The notes beneath the pieces were generated by a model, which saw nothing but the letters and a program-made list of their open reading frames with translations, was not told the origin of the DNA and made no database searches. A stretch of DNA of 64,000 nt. Origin: Pseudomonadota bacterium (GTDB taxonomy: Bacteria; Desulfobacterota; Desulfovibrionia; Desulfovibrionales; Desulfovibrionaceae). Below, one piece after another: positions 7,962-15,716 of this stretch. The number at the start of each line of letters is the position of its first letter. Position 1 is the stretch's first letter. The stretch spans positions 124,001 through 188,000 of the forward strand of contig JAEWQB010000010.1 in the NCBI GenBank assembly GCA_023460395.1, in the 5' to 3' direction. A program made the translations under genes and the position numbers.

Positions 7962-9578
7962 ATGGCTCTCGAACTAAGACAACAGCTCAAACTTTCCCAG
8001 CAGTTGGTGATGACGCCGCAGTTGCAGCAGGCCATCAAGCTGCTCCAACTTTCGCGTATTGAACTGATGGAAACTGTCCAGCAGGAACTGTTGGAAAATC
8101 CTTTTCTCGAAGAATCCGCAGATGCTTTGACACCCGCTGACTCCACGGAAGCGCCGGAGCTTCGTACAGAAACCCCGGAAGCCTATGAAAAAGAGTTGTC
8201 ATCCAATGCGGACTGGGAAGACTATTTGGGTGATTTTTCGAGCACTCCCCGTCAGCTTTCTTCGCGTGAAACGGAAATTCCTGAGGAAGGTGCCTCGTTT
8301 GAAGCCCGGCTTTCTTCCCGCCCCACGCTGGAGGGGCACCTCTTTTGGCAACTGCGCCTTTCTTCCTTTACGGAGCGCCAGCGGGTCATAGGTGAAGTCA
8401 TTATCGGCAACCTCGCGTCCAACGGATACTTGCATGCGAACGTGGAAGAGATTGCCGCTATGGCGGCGACTCAGCCCGAAATGTTAGAGCTTCTGGGGGG
8501 ATCCGACACCCCGCCCGTGCCCGAATTTTTCTCTGAGGCTGAAGCCGGAGCGCATGGGGACGATGTGGAGTATGCTCCTCTGCTGCCTGACGCCTCCCCC
8601 GACATTTTTGGACAGACCGGCGCGACTGCGCCTTCTCCGCCAGCTTCCCCCGTGTTGACCATTTCTCCCGCAGAGGTGGAGACGGTGTTGCACCTGCTGC
8701 AACGCTTCGACCCCGTGGGGGTTGCGGCACGCACCGCGCAGGAATGTCTGCTGGTGCAGATAGAAGTGCTGGGTTATGACCGTGATCCTGTTTTGGTGGA
8801 GTTGGTCCGCGACCACCTTGAGGATTTGGAAAAACGCCGGTTCAAACCCCTGTGTCGCAAATTTCGACTGAATATGGATGATCTCAAGGAGTATCTTGAT
8901 CTCATTCAGACCTTGGACCCCATGCCGGGGGCCAGCTACGGGAACAGTGAGCCGCAGTACGTTTCGCCCGATGTGTTCGTGCATAAGTATGACGGAGAAT
9001 TCGTCATTATCCTGAATGAAGACGGATTACCCAGCTTACAGTTGAGCGATATCGTCAGCACGCTGCCCACAGTGAGCGGGGCCGAGCGGGAATATTATCA
9101 GGACAAAATGCGGTCGGCCTCGTGGCTTATTAAAAGCCTGCATCAGCGTCAGCGGACACTGTATAAGGTCATGGAAAGTATCGTCAAATACCAGAGAGGC
9201 TTTTTTGAGGAAGGCGTGACCGCGTTAAAACCGCTCATCCTCAAAGACATTGCGGACGATATTGGCATGCACGAGTCCACCGTAAGCCGCATTACCACGA
9301 ATAAGTATGTTGCCACCCCGCACGGTATTTTTGAGCTGAAATTTTTCTTTAATAGCGCTATTGGAGTAGATGATGGCTCCTCCGTAGGCTCAGAAAGTGT
9401 GAAGGCGCTCATTAAGCAACTTATCGGCGATGAGGATCCTAAAAAACCCTTGAGCGATGAGCGAATTGGGGAAATACTGAAGGAAAAATTGCAATTGAAT
9501 ATTGCCCGAAGAACCGTTGCGAAGTATCGTACGGCAATGGACATTGCGTCCTCTTCCAAGCGGAAATCCGTATTTTAA
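7962..9578 (+). CDS. rpoN: RNA polymerase sigma-54 factor
   Basis: Sigma factor for -24/-12 promoters that need enhancer-binding ATPases. The N-terminal glutamine-rich region I (LRQQLKLSQQLVMTPQLQQAIKLLQ) is intact, followed by an acidic region II, the core-binding domain, the HTH (DIGMHESTVSRI) and the RpoN box ARRTVAKYR near the C-terminus. At 538 residues it is longer than the E. coli protein (477), mainly from an acidic Pro-rich insert around residues 165-235. It is followed by hpf, ptsN and rapZ, the classical rpoN neighbourhood. Confidence 0.97.
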   Translation: MALELRQQLKLSQQLVMTPQLQQAIKLLQLSRIELMETVQQELLENPFLEESADALTPADSTEAPELRTETPEAYEKELSSNADWEDYLGDFSSTPRQLSSRETEIPEEGASFEARLSSRPTLEGHLFWQLRLSSFTERQRVIGEVIIGNLASNGYLHANVEEIAAMAATQPEMLELLGGSDTPPVPEFFSEAEAGAHGDDVEYAPLLPDASPDIFGQTGATAPSPPASPVLTISPAEVETVLHLLQRFDPVGVAARTAQECLLVQIEVLGYDRDPVLVELVRDHLEDLEKRRFKPLCRKFRLNMDDLKEYLDLIQTLDPMPGASYGNSEPQYVSPDVFVHKYDGEFVIILNEDGLPSLQLSDIVSTLPTVSGAEREYYQDKMRSASWLIKSLHQRQRTLYKVMESIVKYQRGFFEEGVTALKPLILKDIADDIGMHESTVSRITTNKYVATPHGIFELKFFFNSAIGVDDGSSVGSESVKALIKQLIGDEDPKKPLSDERIGEILKEKLQLNIARRTVAKYRTAMDIASSSKRKSVF

Positions 9579-9674
9579 CAACGCGGAGTAGGGGAGAGAT
9601 CCCCCTTTCGCTGCGGGAAAAGCGGATGACATACCCGGTCGATGTACCGGGAGGATACATTCAAGGAGGCACTT

Positions 9675-10214
9675 ATGAACATCGCATTCAGTTTCAAGAA
9701 CTTTGAGCCTTCCGATCATCTTAAAAAATATGCGCGGCGGCGCTTTGAAAAGCTGGAACGCTTTATTCCGCAGACTGGCAAACTTGAAATGCAAGTGGCC
9801 ATGGCTGTGGACAGCTACCGGCACCGTATTGATATTACGCTTGTTTCTGACGCTGTGAACCTGTCCGCATCGGAGAAATCCGAAGATATGTATGCCACCG
9901 TGGACCTTGTCTATGACAAGATCGCGGCGCAGGTGAAAAAACAGGCGGAAAAGGGCAAAGATTACCGGCGCGGACATGATGCAACCTTGCGCGAAGATGT
10001 TTTTAGCTACGCGGACACGGAGGAAGGGCGCGAACGGACCATCGTGAGCACTGATAACTTCACTCCCAAGCCCATGAACGTGGATGAAGCCGTCTTGCAA
10101 TTGGATTCTTTGGATTATGAGTTTTTGGTGTTTCTCAATGCGGAAACTTCTCGCGTTAACGTCATTTACCGGCGCCACAATGGCGATTTCGGTCTTATTG
10201 ACCCGACCTTCTAG
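9675..10214 (+). CDS. hpf: Long-form ribosome hibernation promoting factor
   Basis: Binds the decoding region of the 30S subunit and promotes 100S ribosome dimers in slow growth. The N-terminal HPF/RaiA fold covers residues 1-100 (MNIAFSFKNFEPSDHLKKYA, then YRHRIDITLVSDAVNL). The C-terminal dimerisation domain (about 120-179; KPMNVDEAVLQLDSLDYEFLVF) marks the long form. The ATG at 9675 follows AAGGAGG with good spacing. It lies 96 nt after rpoN and 11 nt before ptsN. Confidence 0.93.
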   Translation: MNIAFSFKNFEPSDHLKKYARRRFEKLERFIPQTGKLEMQVAMAVDSYRHRIDITLVSDAVNLSASEKSEDMYATVDLVYDKIAAQVKKQAEKGKDYRRGHDATLREDVFSYADTEEGRERTIVSTDNFTPKPMNVDEAVLQLDSLDYEFLVFLNAETSRVNVIYRRHNGDFGLIDPTF

Positions 10215-10225
10215 GATTTGAAAGA

Positions 10226-10675
10226 ATGAAACTGGGTGAATACCTAGATAAAACAATGATTCTTCCCGAGCTGTCCGCCAGCACTAAGGAGGAGGTGCTG
10301 GCGGAACTCGTGGAACCGGTCATCGCGGCGGTGCCGCATTTGGACAAGGATGCAGTCCTTGGTGTTTTACGAGAACGTGAAAACCTTGGCACTACGGGGA
10401 TTGGAGACGGCATAGCCATTCCTCACGGAAAGCTGGAAAATCTGGACAGAATAGTCCTTGTGGTGGGGCGCAGCCCCGCAGGGGTCGATTTTGAAGCGCT
10501 GGACTTCAAGCTTTGCCACATTTTCTTTTTAGTGCTTGCCCCGGAACAGGTGGCGGGTATGCATCTGCGCATTTTGGCCCAGATATCCCGCCTGCTCAAG
10601 GAACCCTCCTTCCGAGAGTCTTTTCTTTCCGCCGCAGACGCGGATGAACTCTGGCACGTTCTGGCTTCGGCCTGA
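10226..10675 (+). CDS. ptsN: Nitrogen-PTS EIIA protein (PtsN)
   Basis: Regulatory EIIA-Ntr, phosphorylated on a His by an NPr-type protein; in other bacteria it controls potassium transport, sensor kinases and sigma-54-linked functions. At 149 residues it is one EIIA-fructose-type domain. The active-site His lies in GDGIAIPHGKL near residue 66. It directly precedes rapZ as in proteobacterial rpoN clusters. No EI-Ntr or NPr gene is seen in the window. Confidence 0.92.
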   Translation: MKLGEYLDKTMILPELSASTKEEVLAELVEPVIAAVPHLDKDAVLGVLRERENLGTTGIGDGIAIPHGKLENLDRIVLVVGRSPAGVDFEALDFKLCHIFFLVLAPEQVAGMHLRILAQISRLLKEPSFRESFLSAADADELWHVLASA

Positions 10676-10689
10676 CGGGAGGCGCAGCA

Positions 10690-11616
10690 GTGCCGTCCGA
10701 GCATACTCCCCCCTTCCCGGTTCTGGTGGTTACCGGACTATCAGGAGCAGGGAAGAGCACCGCGCTTAAGGTCTTTGAAGACCTGCGCTACTTCACCATA
10801 GATGGCATGCCCGCCACCTTGGCGCTGCAAATGCTTTCCGTGTTGAATGAACGCAGCCTTGCCCGCTACCGGGGGCTGGTGCTGGGCATGGATTTGCGAC
10901 AGTTCGAATTTGATAGCGAATTCCAGCAAATGTTGGATGAACTGCGCAAAAAGGGGCTTATGCCCGCTATTTTATTTCTGGAGGCCCGCCCCGACGTCAT
11001 TGTGCGGCGGTACAAGGAAACGCGTCGTCCGCATCCGCTGGAAAGTCACGATCTGGGACTGGAACAGGCAATGGAGCAGGAGCGGCAGCTTCTCGCCCCG
11101 GTTCGTTCTATGGCAGATCTGGTCATTGATACTTCCCAGTTCTCCATCCATGACATCCGTCGGGTTATTCAACAGAAGTGGACCATTTTAGACGGCGTGC
11201 GGCATGGCTTGCGCGTGCACCTGCTGTCATTTGGGTTCAAGTACGGCTCTCCCGCTGAGGCCGATATGATATTTGACCTGCGGTTTTTGCCTAATCCGCA
11301 TCACGATCCGGTGCTGCGTCCACTTTCCGGTCGGGACGCACAGGTTGCGGACTACGTATTACAGTCGCCCACAGGCAAGCCCTACATGGTCAAACTTGTC
11401 GATTTTCTGCATGACACGCTTGCCTTGATGGAAGCGGAAGGGCGGTATCGTGTCACCGTGGCGGTGGGCTGTACCGGCGGGCGGCATCGTTCCGTGGCTG
11501 TGGCGGAAGCCCTTTTTGAAGCTTTGAAAAATTTTGACTTTGCGGTATCCATTGAGCATCGGCACATGGAGCTTGGTCAGCCTGCGGCGCAAGCCCTTGG
11601 CACGCAGGGGTGTTAA
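10690..11616 (+). CDS. rapZ: RNase adapter / nucleotide-binding protein RapZ
   Basis: P-loop protein of the RapZ/YvcJ family; in E. coli it delivers sRNAs to RNase E and senses glucosamine-6-phosphate. The Walker A motif VVTGLSGAGKST is at residues 13-24, and the C-terminal domain carries the family signature VGCTGGRHRSV. The length of 308 residues is slightly above usual. The start is GTG at 10690 with GGGAGG 7 nt upstream. It lies between ptsN and the Man-type PTS genes. Confidence 0.94.
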   Translation: MPSEHTPPFPVLVVTGLSGAGKSTALKVFEDLRYFTIDGMPATLALQMLSVLNERSLARYRGLVLGMDLRQFEFDSEFQQMLDELRKKGLMPAILFLEARPDVIVRRYKETRRPHPLESHDLGLEQAMEQERQLLAPVRSMADLVIDTSQFSIHDIRRVIQQKWTILDGVRHGLRVHLLSFGFKYGSPAEADMIFDLRFLPNPHHDPVLRPLSGRDAQVADYVLQSPTGKPYMVKLVDFLHDTLALMEAEGRYRVTVAVGCTGGRHRSVAVAEALFEALKNFDFAVSIEHRHMELGQPAAQALGTQGC

Positions 11617-11756
11617 TGTCGCGGGGACGCGCTGAAGGCCGTCTGGCACGGCAGCGCTGTTTCCCTTTGAGCGGTTCCCCCCTACGCGATATCGTATTTT
11701 TGTCCGCGAAACGCACCGTCCACGGAGCATTGCCAATTCATGACAGATTCTCGTAA
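11616..11756 (+). CDS. Possible small ORF between rapZ and the EIIA gene
   Basis: The ATG overlaps the rapZ stop as TAATG and opens 46 codons (MSRGRAEGRLARQRCF..., Arg-rich) that run 17 nt into the EIIA gene. The coupling geometry is like the real overlaps nearby, but the protein is not recognisable, there is no Shine-Dalgarno sequence, and it may be chance. It could serve only to carry ribosomes from rapZ to the EIIA start. Confidence 0.2.
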   Translation: MSRGRAEGRLARQRCFPLSGSPLRDIVFLSAKRTVHGALPIHDRFS

Positions 11757-12177
11757 AGAAGACGGCCCGGTAGGCATTGTCATTGTGACACACGCCGATT
11801 ATGGAACCGCGCTGGTGCGGGCCGCCGAGGTTATCCTCGGCCCTCAGCCGGACTGTGGCACGGTGTGTGTGGACAATACCCACGAAGTGGCGGAAACAGT
11901 GGCGGGGTTGAAAGAGACGGTGGCCCGGCTGGATCATGGACGGGGCGTGTTAATCCTTACAGATATGTTTGGTGGCACCCCCACCAATCTTAGCCTTTCC
12001 TTGTTGGGAACGGGCAATGTTGAGGTGCTTACCGGGGTGAACCTGCCCATGCTGCTCAAGGTTCTCGGCTCGCGCAATCTGCCACTGGAACAACTGGCGG
12101 AAGAAGCGAAAGCGGCGGGAGACAAGGGAATAGTGCTGGCGGGCGACTTACTGCGAAAACGGGTGAAAAAAGGATAG
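11740..12177 (+). CDS. PTS mannose-family EIIA component
   Basis: Phospho-carrier domain of a mannose/fructose/sorbose-type PTS. The 145 residues hold the active His in VIVTHADYG near residue 18 and the TDMFGGTPTNLS motif typical of EIIA-Man. It is followed at 6 nt by EIIB and then EIIC. It could phosphorylate the adjacent EIIB or act as a regulator. No EI or HPr gene is in the window, so the phosphate donor must lie elsewhere. Confidence 0.9.
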   Translation: MTDSRKEDGPVGIVIVTHADYGTALVRAAEVILGPQPDCGTVCVDNTHEVAETVAGLKETVARLDHGRGVLILTDMFGGTPTNLSLSLLGTGNVEVLTGVNLPMLLKVLGSRNLPLEQLAEEAKAAGDKGIVLAGDLLRKRVKKG

Positions 12178-12183
12178 GTCGTC

Positions 12184-12645
12184 ATGCTCTGGGTGCGCAT
12201 CGACAACAGACTCATTCACGGGCAAGTCATTGAAACATGGTTGCCATACACCCGCGCAAAACGGCTGCTGGTGGTGAACGATGAAATGGCGGCGGACTCT
12301 TTGCAACAGCAGATAGCCACGTTGGCGGTTCCCAGCCGCATTCATGCTACCTTTTTGCACGTGAGGGATTTGCCTGCCTTTGTCGCGGCGCATGCCGCTG
12401 AAATGCAGGAAACCCTTGTCCTTGTGGCCTCTTGTGGCGACGCGAGGCGGATTGCCGAAACGGGTTTTGCCTTTACCGTGTTGAATGTGGGTAACCTGCA
12501 CTACGCGCCGGGCAAGCGGCAGTTGTGTGCGCACGTGGCTGTTTCTGACGAAGACGAAGCCTGTTTGCGGTTTTTCAGTAAACGAAGCGTGGAGTTGGAC
12601 TTCCGGTGTGTTCCCAACGACCCCGTGCAGGTAAAAGGCTGGTAG
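12184..12645 (+). CDS. PTS mannose/sorbose-family EIIB component
   Basis: EIIB domain that takes phosphate from EIIA-Man. The signature is VRIDNRLIHGQVIETW with the phospho-His near residue 13; 153 residues matches stand-alone EIIB of this family. Start ATG 12184 has AGGATAGG just upstream, overlapping the end of EIIA. The gene is followed by the frame-disturbed EIIC gene. Confidence 0.9.
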   Translation: MLWVRIDNRLIHGQVIETWLPYTRAKRLLVVNDEMAADSLQQQIATLAVPSRIHATFLHVRDLPAFVAAHAAEMQETLVLVASCGDARRIAETGFAFTVLNVGNLHYAPGKRQLCAHVAVSDEDEACLRFFSKRSVELDFRCVPNDPVQVKGW

Positions 12646-12675
12646 GAACATGAATTCGCTACTTCTTTTCCTTTC

Positions 12676-13356
12676 TTGGACAGCTCCCATCGCTTTTTTT
12701 TTGCCGTAACGTCACTGTTCCGATTCGCCATTAACCTTGGCTTTCTGGAACGTCCCCTCACTGTCGGTTTTATCTGGGCGCTCTGTACAGGCGAATGGCA
12801 ACTTGCCATGAGCATGGCGCTTTTTTATGAGCTTTTCTGGCTCGATTTATTCCCCGCAGGCACATATATTCCGCCTAACTCAGCGGCATCTTTGCTGTTA
12901 GGGATTGGCGTGGCCCATTATTACGGAATATCCGCTCCCACCTCGCTGGCGGTTCCCATGTTACTTAGCCTTCCCGCGGCTCTTGTGGCTGCGAAGCTGG
13001 AACACTGGCAAAGGCGTTCCCAAAATGCCGGATATAATCGCCTCATCTGGTGGGGAAGGCATCTTGAGGAAAATAATACTCCGGGTGCCGTCCTGTTCTG
13101 GTCTTTGGTACAACTGGCTGTTATACATGCGTTATTCATTAGCGTATGCCTGCTTGTGCTAATTGGAACTATCAACCTTATGGCTTTGTATATTGGCCAT
13201 TTGCCGACAGTTCCCGGTGTGGGATGGCCTCATTTGTGGTTTGGCGCGGCTATCGGGGGTATTCTTTCCCTGCGTGTGCCCCGGTCCTATTTGGTCTTTC
13301 TTCTTTGCCTGTTATGCGTTATGGTTATCTTGAACATTCCATGGAATTTCTTTTAA
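12676..13356 (+). CDS. PTS mannose-family EIIC-like membrane protein, 5' end uncertain (possible frameshift)
   Basis: Hydrophobic protein of about 226 residues with the EIIC-Man-like pattern LGFLERPLTVG and FYELFWLDLFPAGTYIPPN and several transmembrane segments. The only start in this frame is a TTG at 12676 with no ribosome site. The natural start, ATG 12650 right after EIIB, reads MNSLLLFLSWTAPIAFF in another frame and stops just after a run of nine T at 12694-12702; one extra T would join it to this frame. This could be a sequencing indel, a phase-variable tract or slippage. No EIID gene follows. Function may be regulatory or transport. Confidence 0.75.
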   Translation: MDSSHRFFFAVTSLFRFAINLGFLERPLTVGFIWALCTGEWQLAMSMALFYELFWLDLFPAGTYIPPNSAASLLLGIGVAHYYGISAPTSLAVPMLLSLPAALVAAKLEHWQRRSQNAGYNRLIWWGRHLEENNTPGAVLFWSLVQLAVIHALFISVCLLVLIGTINLMALYIGHLPTVPGVGWPHLWFGAAIGGILSLRVPRSYLVFLLCLLCVMVILNIPWNFF

Positions 13357-13384
13357 AAAAATTAGGACATTCCCGTTTGCCCTC

Positions 13385-13413
13385 TTGGCAGACTTTGTTG
13401 ATTGTGCTATTTG
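13385..13413 (+). promoter_or_regulatory. Putative sigma-70 promoter for ppaC
   Basis: TTGGCA, a 17-nt spacer and TATTTG lie about 70 nt upstream of the ppaC start, just after the EIIC gene. Prediction is by eye only. Confidence 0.4.
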
Positions 13414-13479
13414 GCACAAACTAGTTTTGGAAAAAGGCGAGCCAATCGCATTGTCAAACCCAATTTGGAGGAGTTTACC

Positions 13480-14397
13480 ATGGCAGTACTCGTTATGGGG
13501 CACATGAACCCCGATACCGATTCCATCATTTCCGCCATCGCTGTCGCGGACCTGCTCAGTAAGCGTGGCATGGAAGCCAAGGCCGTGGCACAGGGCGAAG
13601 TAACCCCTGAATCCGCATTCGTACTGGGCAAGTTCGGCCTTACCGCTCCTGAAGTGGTCACCTCTGTGGCTAATCAGAAGCTGTGGTTGGTGGACACCAC
13701 CGATGCTGCGCAACTGCCCAAAGACATTAAAGAAGCGGAACTTGTGGGTGTGGTGGACCATCACAAGCTGGGCGATATGACCACGTCTAACCCGCTGGAA
13801 ATGTGGGTGTGGCCCGTGGGCTGCTGTGGCACTGTGATTAAGGCCCTGTACGATTTTTACGGTGTGGACGTGCCTAAGAGCGTGGCTGGCGGGCTGCTCT
13901 GTGCCATTCTTTCCGACACTGTGATGTTCAAGTCCGTTACCACTACCGACGCTGACAAGAAGGCTGTGGCAGAACTGGCAGCTATCGCTGGCGTGAGCGA
14001 CATTACCGCGTTGGGCATGGAAATGTTCAAGGTGAAATCTGCTGTGGACGGCGCATCCATGGAATCCTTGGTCTTCCGTGACTACAAAGATTTCGATATG
14101 AACGGCAACAAGGTTGGCATTGGTCAGTTGGAAGTGGTGGATCTTTCCATGCTCGACGCAGTGAAAGACGGCCTGTATGCGGAAATTCAGAAGGTGAAGG
14201 CTGAAGGTCGCCACTCTGTGTTCCTGCTGCTGACCGACATCATGAAGGAAGGCTCCGAGATGCTTATCGTCTCTGATGATCCTGCCGTGGTGGGTAAAGC
14301 TTTTGGCGTAACTCCCGAAGGCCGCAGCGTGTGGCTGGACGGCGTGATGAGCCGCAAGAAGCAGGTTGTGCCTAATTTTGAAAAAGCCTTTAAGTAG
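13480..14397 (+). CDS. ppaC: Manganese-dependent (family II) inorganic pyrophosphatase
   Basis: Hydrolyses pyrophosphate, which is important in sulfate reducers because sulfate activation by ATP sulfurylase releases PPi. It is a DHH-family enzyme of 305 residues with motifs GHMNPDTDSI, LVDTTD, VVDHHKLGD and SDTVMFKS, and the C-terminal DHHA2 domain ending in SRKKQVVP. There are no CBS or DRTGG inserts. The ATG at 13480 follows TTTGGAGGAG. It is monocistronic, with a promoter-like sequence before it and a strong terminator after it. Its codon use looks highly biased, consistent with high expression. Confidence 0.96.
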   Translation: MAVLVMGHMNPDTDSIISAIAVADLLSKRGMEAKAVAQGEVTPESAFVLGKFGLTAPEVVTSVANQKLWLVDTTDAAQLPKDIKEAELVGVVDHHKLGDMTTSNPLEMWVWPVGCCGTVIKALYDFYGVDVPKSVAGGLLCAILSDTVMFKSVTTTDADKKAVAELAAIAGVSDITALGMEMFKVKSAVDGASMESLVFRDYKDFDMNGNKVGIGQLEVVDLSMLDAVKDGLYAEIQKVKAEGRHSVFLLLTDIMKEGSEMLIVSDDPAVVGKAFGVTPEGRSVWLDGVMSRKKQVVPNFEKAFK

Positions 14398-14436
14398 AAG
14401 CTAGGCTTCTTCTCAAGGGCGCTCTCTGGCGCATAC

Positions 14437-14468
14437 GGCCCGGTGCGATGTTTCGCGCCGGGCCTTTT
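14437..14468 (+). terminator. Rho-independent terminator after ppaC
   Basis: A stem GGCCCGG(T)GCG pairing with CGCGCCGGGCC around a short loop is followed by TTTTCCTT. Confidence 0.8.
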
Positions 14469-14520
14469 CCTTGGTTGTGATCGTTGCGGGACGTGCCGGG
14501 CTGCGAGAGGGGGGGGGCGA

Positions 14521-15660
14521 CTATGCCCCTGCCGGGAAGAACTTGGCGAGGGCGGCACACCGACGTTCGCGCAGGAGAGCGCCGGACTTCGGGCCAAGGT
14601 TACGCAGATTCTCAGGAAGCTGTGTGGCAAGAATGCATGCCAGCTCTTGCGCGACACGGACGGAAATATCTTTCCCGCTGTCGGCCTGTACAAAGCGGCA
14701 AAACGGATCAATCAAAGCATGGGTATGCAGATGCATGAGCATATCCACGCGCGTACCGTGCCGCAACGAGGCATACTGCCCCCCTTTCATATGATGCCGT
14801 GCCGCAGCAGTGCCGGCACGGAGCAGGTGTGTGGAAAGGCGCAGGCGCGTTGCGAGACGATCCGCCGTGCGTTCTCCCCGTTGTTCATGCCCGTGATGGT
14901 GGGGCAGAAGATGGGGGGGCGTTTCACCTTTGCCAAGATCGTGGCAGAGTGCCATATATACCGCCACTGGGTTGCCAGCGCATCGGTCCATGACAGTGGC
15001 GGTGTGTTCCAGCACGCTTTCAGTATGGTAGGGAAGAGGGCCTGCGGGAATACTTACCGTTCCCTGTAACTCGGTGAACCACGGCTCCAGACAATTTCCC
15101 TGTGCAAGCACGCGTAAAAATTGTCCGGGAGCCGGTGTCGCCAGCGCTTTCGCCAGTTCTCCGGCTACCCGTTCGGGTGTTAGCGAGTCCAGAAGTCCTA
15201 ACCGCGCCACGATGCGCATTTGTGCGCATGTTTCCGCATGAACATGAAAATCGGGGAATGTTGCGGCAAACCGGGCCGCCCGAAAGACGCGCGCGGGATC
15301 ATCCTGTAAGGCGGTCGGCCCGGCGGGGCGGATAAGCCTGTACGATAAGTCGGCGAGAGCAAGAGGGTGCAGATACATGCGCCCCCTGCTGTCCAGCGCC
15401 ACTGCGTTGATGGTGAAGTCGCGCAGGGCAAGGTCTTCGAAAATGGTTTCGCCGCGTAGCGGCGCGTACTCAATACCGTTCAGGATGCAGATGGGAAAGT
15501 CATTTCCGGCCTTGCGTGCCTTGGGATTGCGGCATATAAAGCCTTCCACGGTGCCTTGAAACGCAATATCCGTTTCGCGCGGTGTTCGGCCCAGCAACAG
15601 GTCGCGGACTGCACCGCCCATGATGAATTCTTCTGTACTGGCATGCTGCATCTTGCCCAT
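14521..15660 (-). CDS. tRNA nucleotidyltransferase (class II, HD-domain type)
   Basis: Adds CCA, or part of it, to tRNA 3' ends. The nucleotidyltransferase head shows GGAVRDLLLGR at residues 15-25, but the metal-binding pair reads E29-T-D31 where most relatives have DxD. The EDLALRDFTINA and DDPARVFRAARFA blocks follow. The C-terminal half has an HD-type signature (HTESVLEHT, HDLGKGE), like E. coli-type bifunctional CCA enzymes. It has 379 residues. A second nucleotidyltransferase sits at 55131-58187, so the two may split CC and A addition. An in-frame ATG at 15651 is an alternative start. Confidence 0.88.
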   Translation of the reverse strand: MGKMQHASTEEFIMGGAVRDLLLGRTPRETDIAFQGTVEGFICRNPKARKAGNDFPICILNGIEYAPLRGETIFEDLALRDFTINAVALDSRGRMYLHPLALADLSYRLIRPAGPTALQDDPARVFRAARFAATFPDFHVHAETCAQMRIVARLGLLDSLTPERVAGELAKALATPAPGQFLRVLAQGNCLEPWFTELQGTVSIPAGPLPYHTESVLEHTATVMDRCAGNPVAVYMALCHDLGKGETPPHLLPHHHGHEQRGERTADRLATRLRLSTHLLRAGTAAARHHMKGGQYASLRHGTRVDMLMHLHTHALIDPFCRFVQADSGKDISVRVAQELACILATQLPENLRNLGPKSGALLRERRCAALAKFFPAGA

Positions 15661-15716
15661 CCGCCGGTGTGAAACTAAGTGTGATACGTAAAGGGTATAG
15701 TAGCAGGTCGGATGCG

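Noticed and set aside
13410..13432. Sigma-54 promoter (TTGGCAC) upstream of ppaC
   Set aside because: The GC of the -12 element is missing at the required distance from the GG.
14509..14517. Run of nine G after the tRNA nucleotidyltransferase gene as a phase-variable tract
   Set aside because: It lies just outside the coding sequence, past the stop codon, so length change would not alter the protein.
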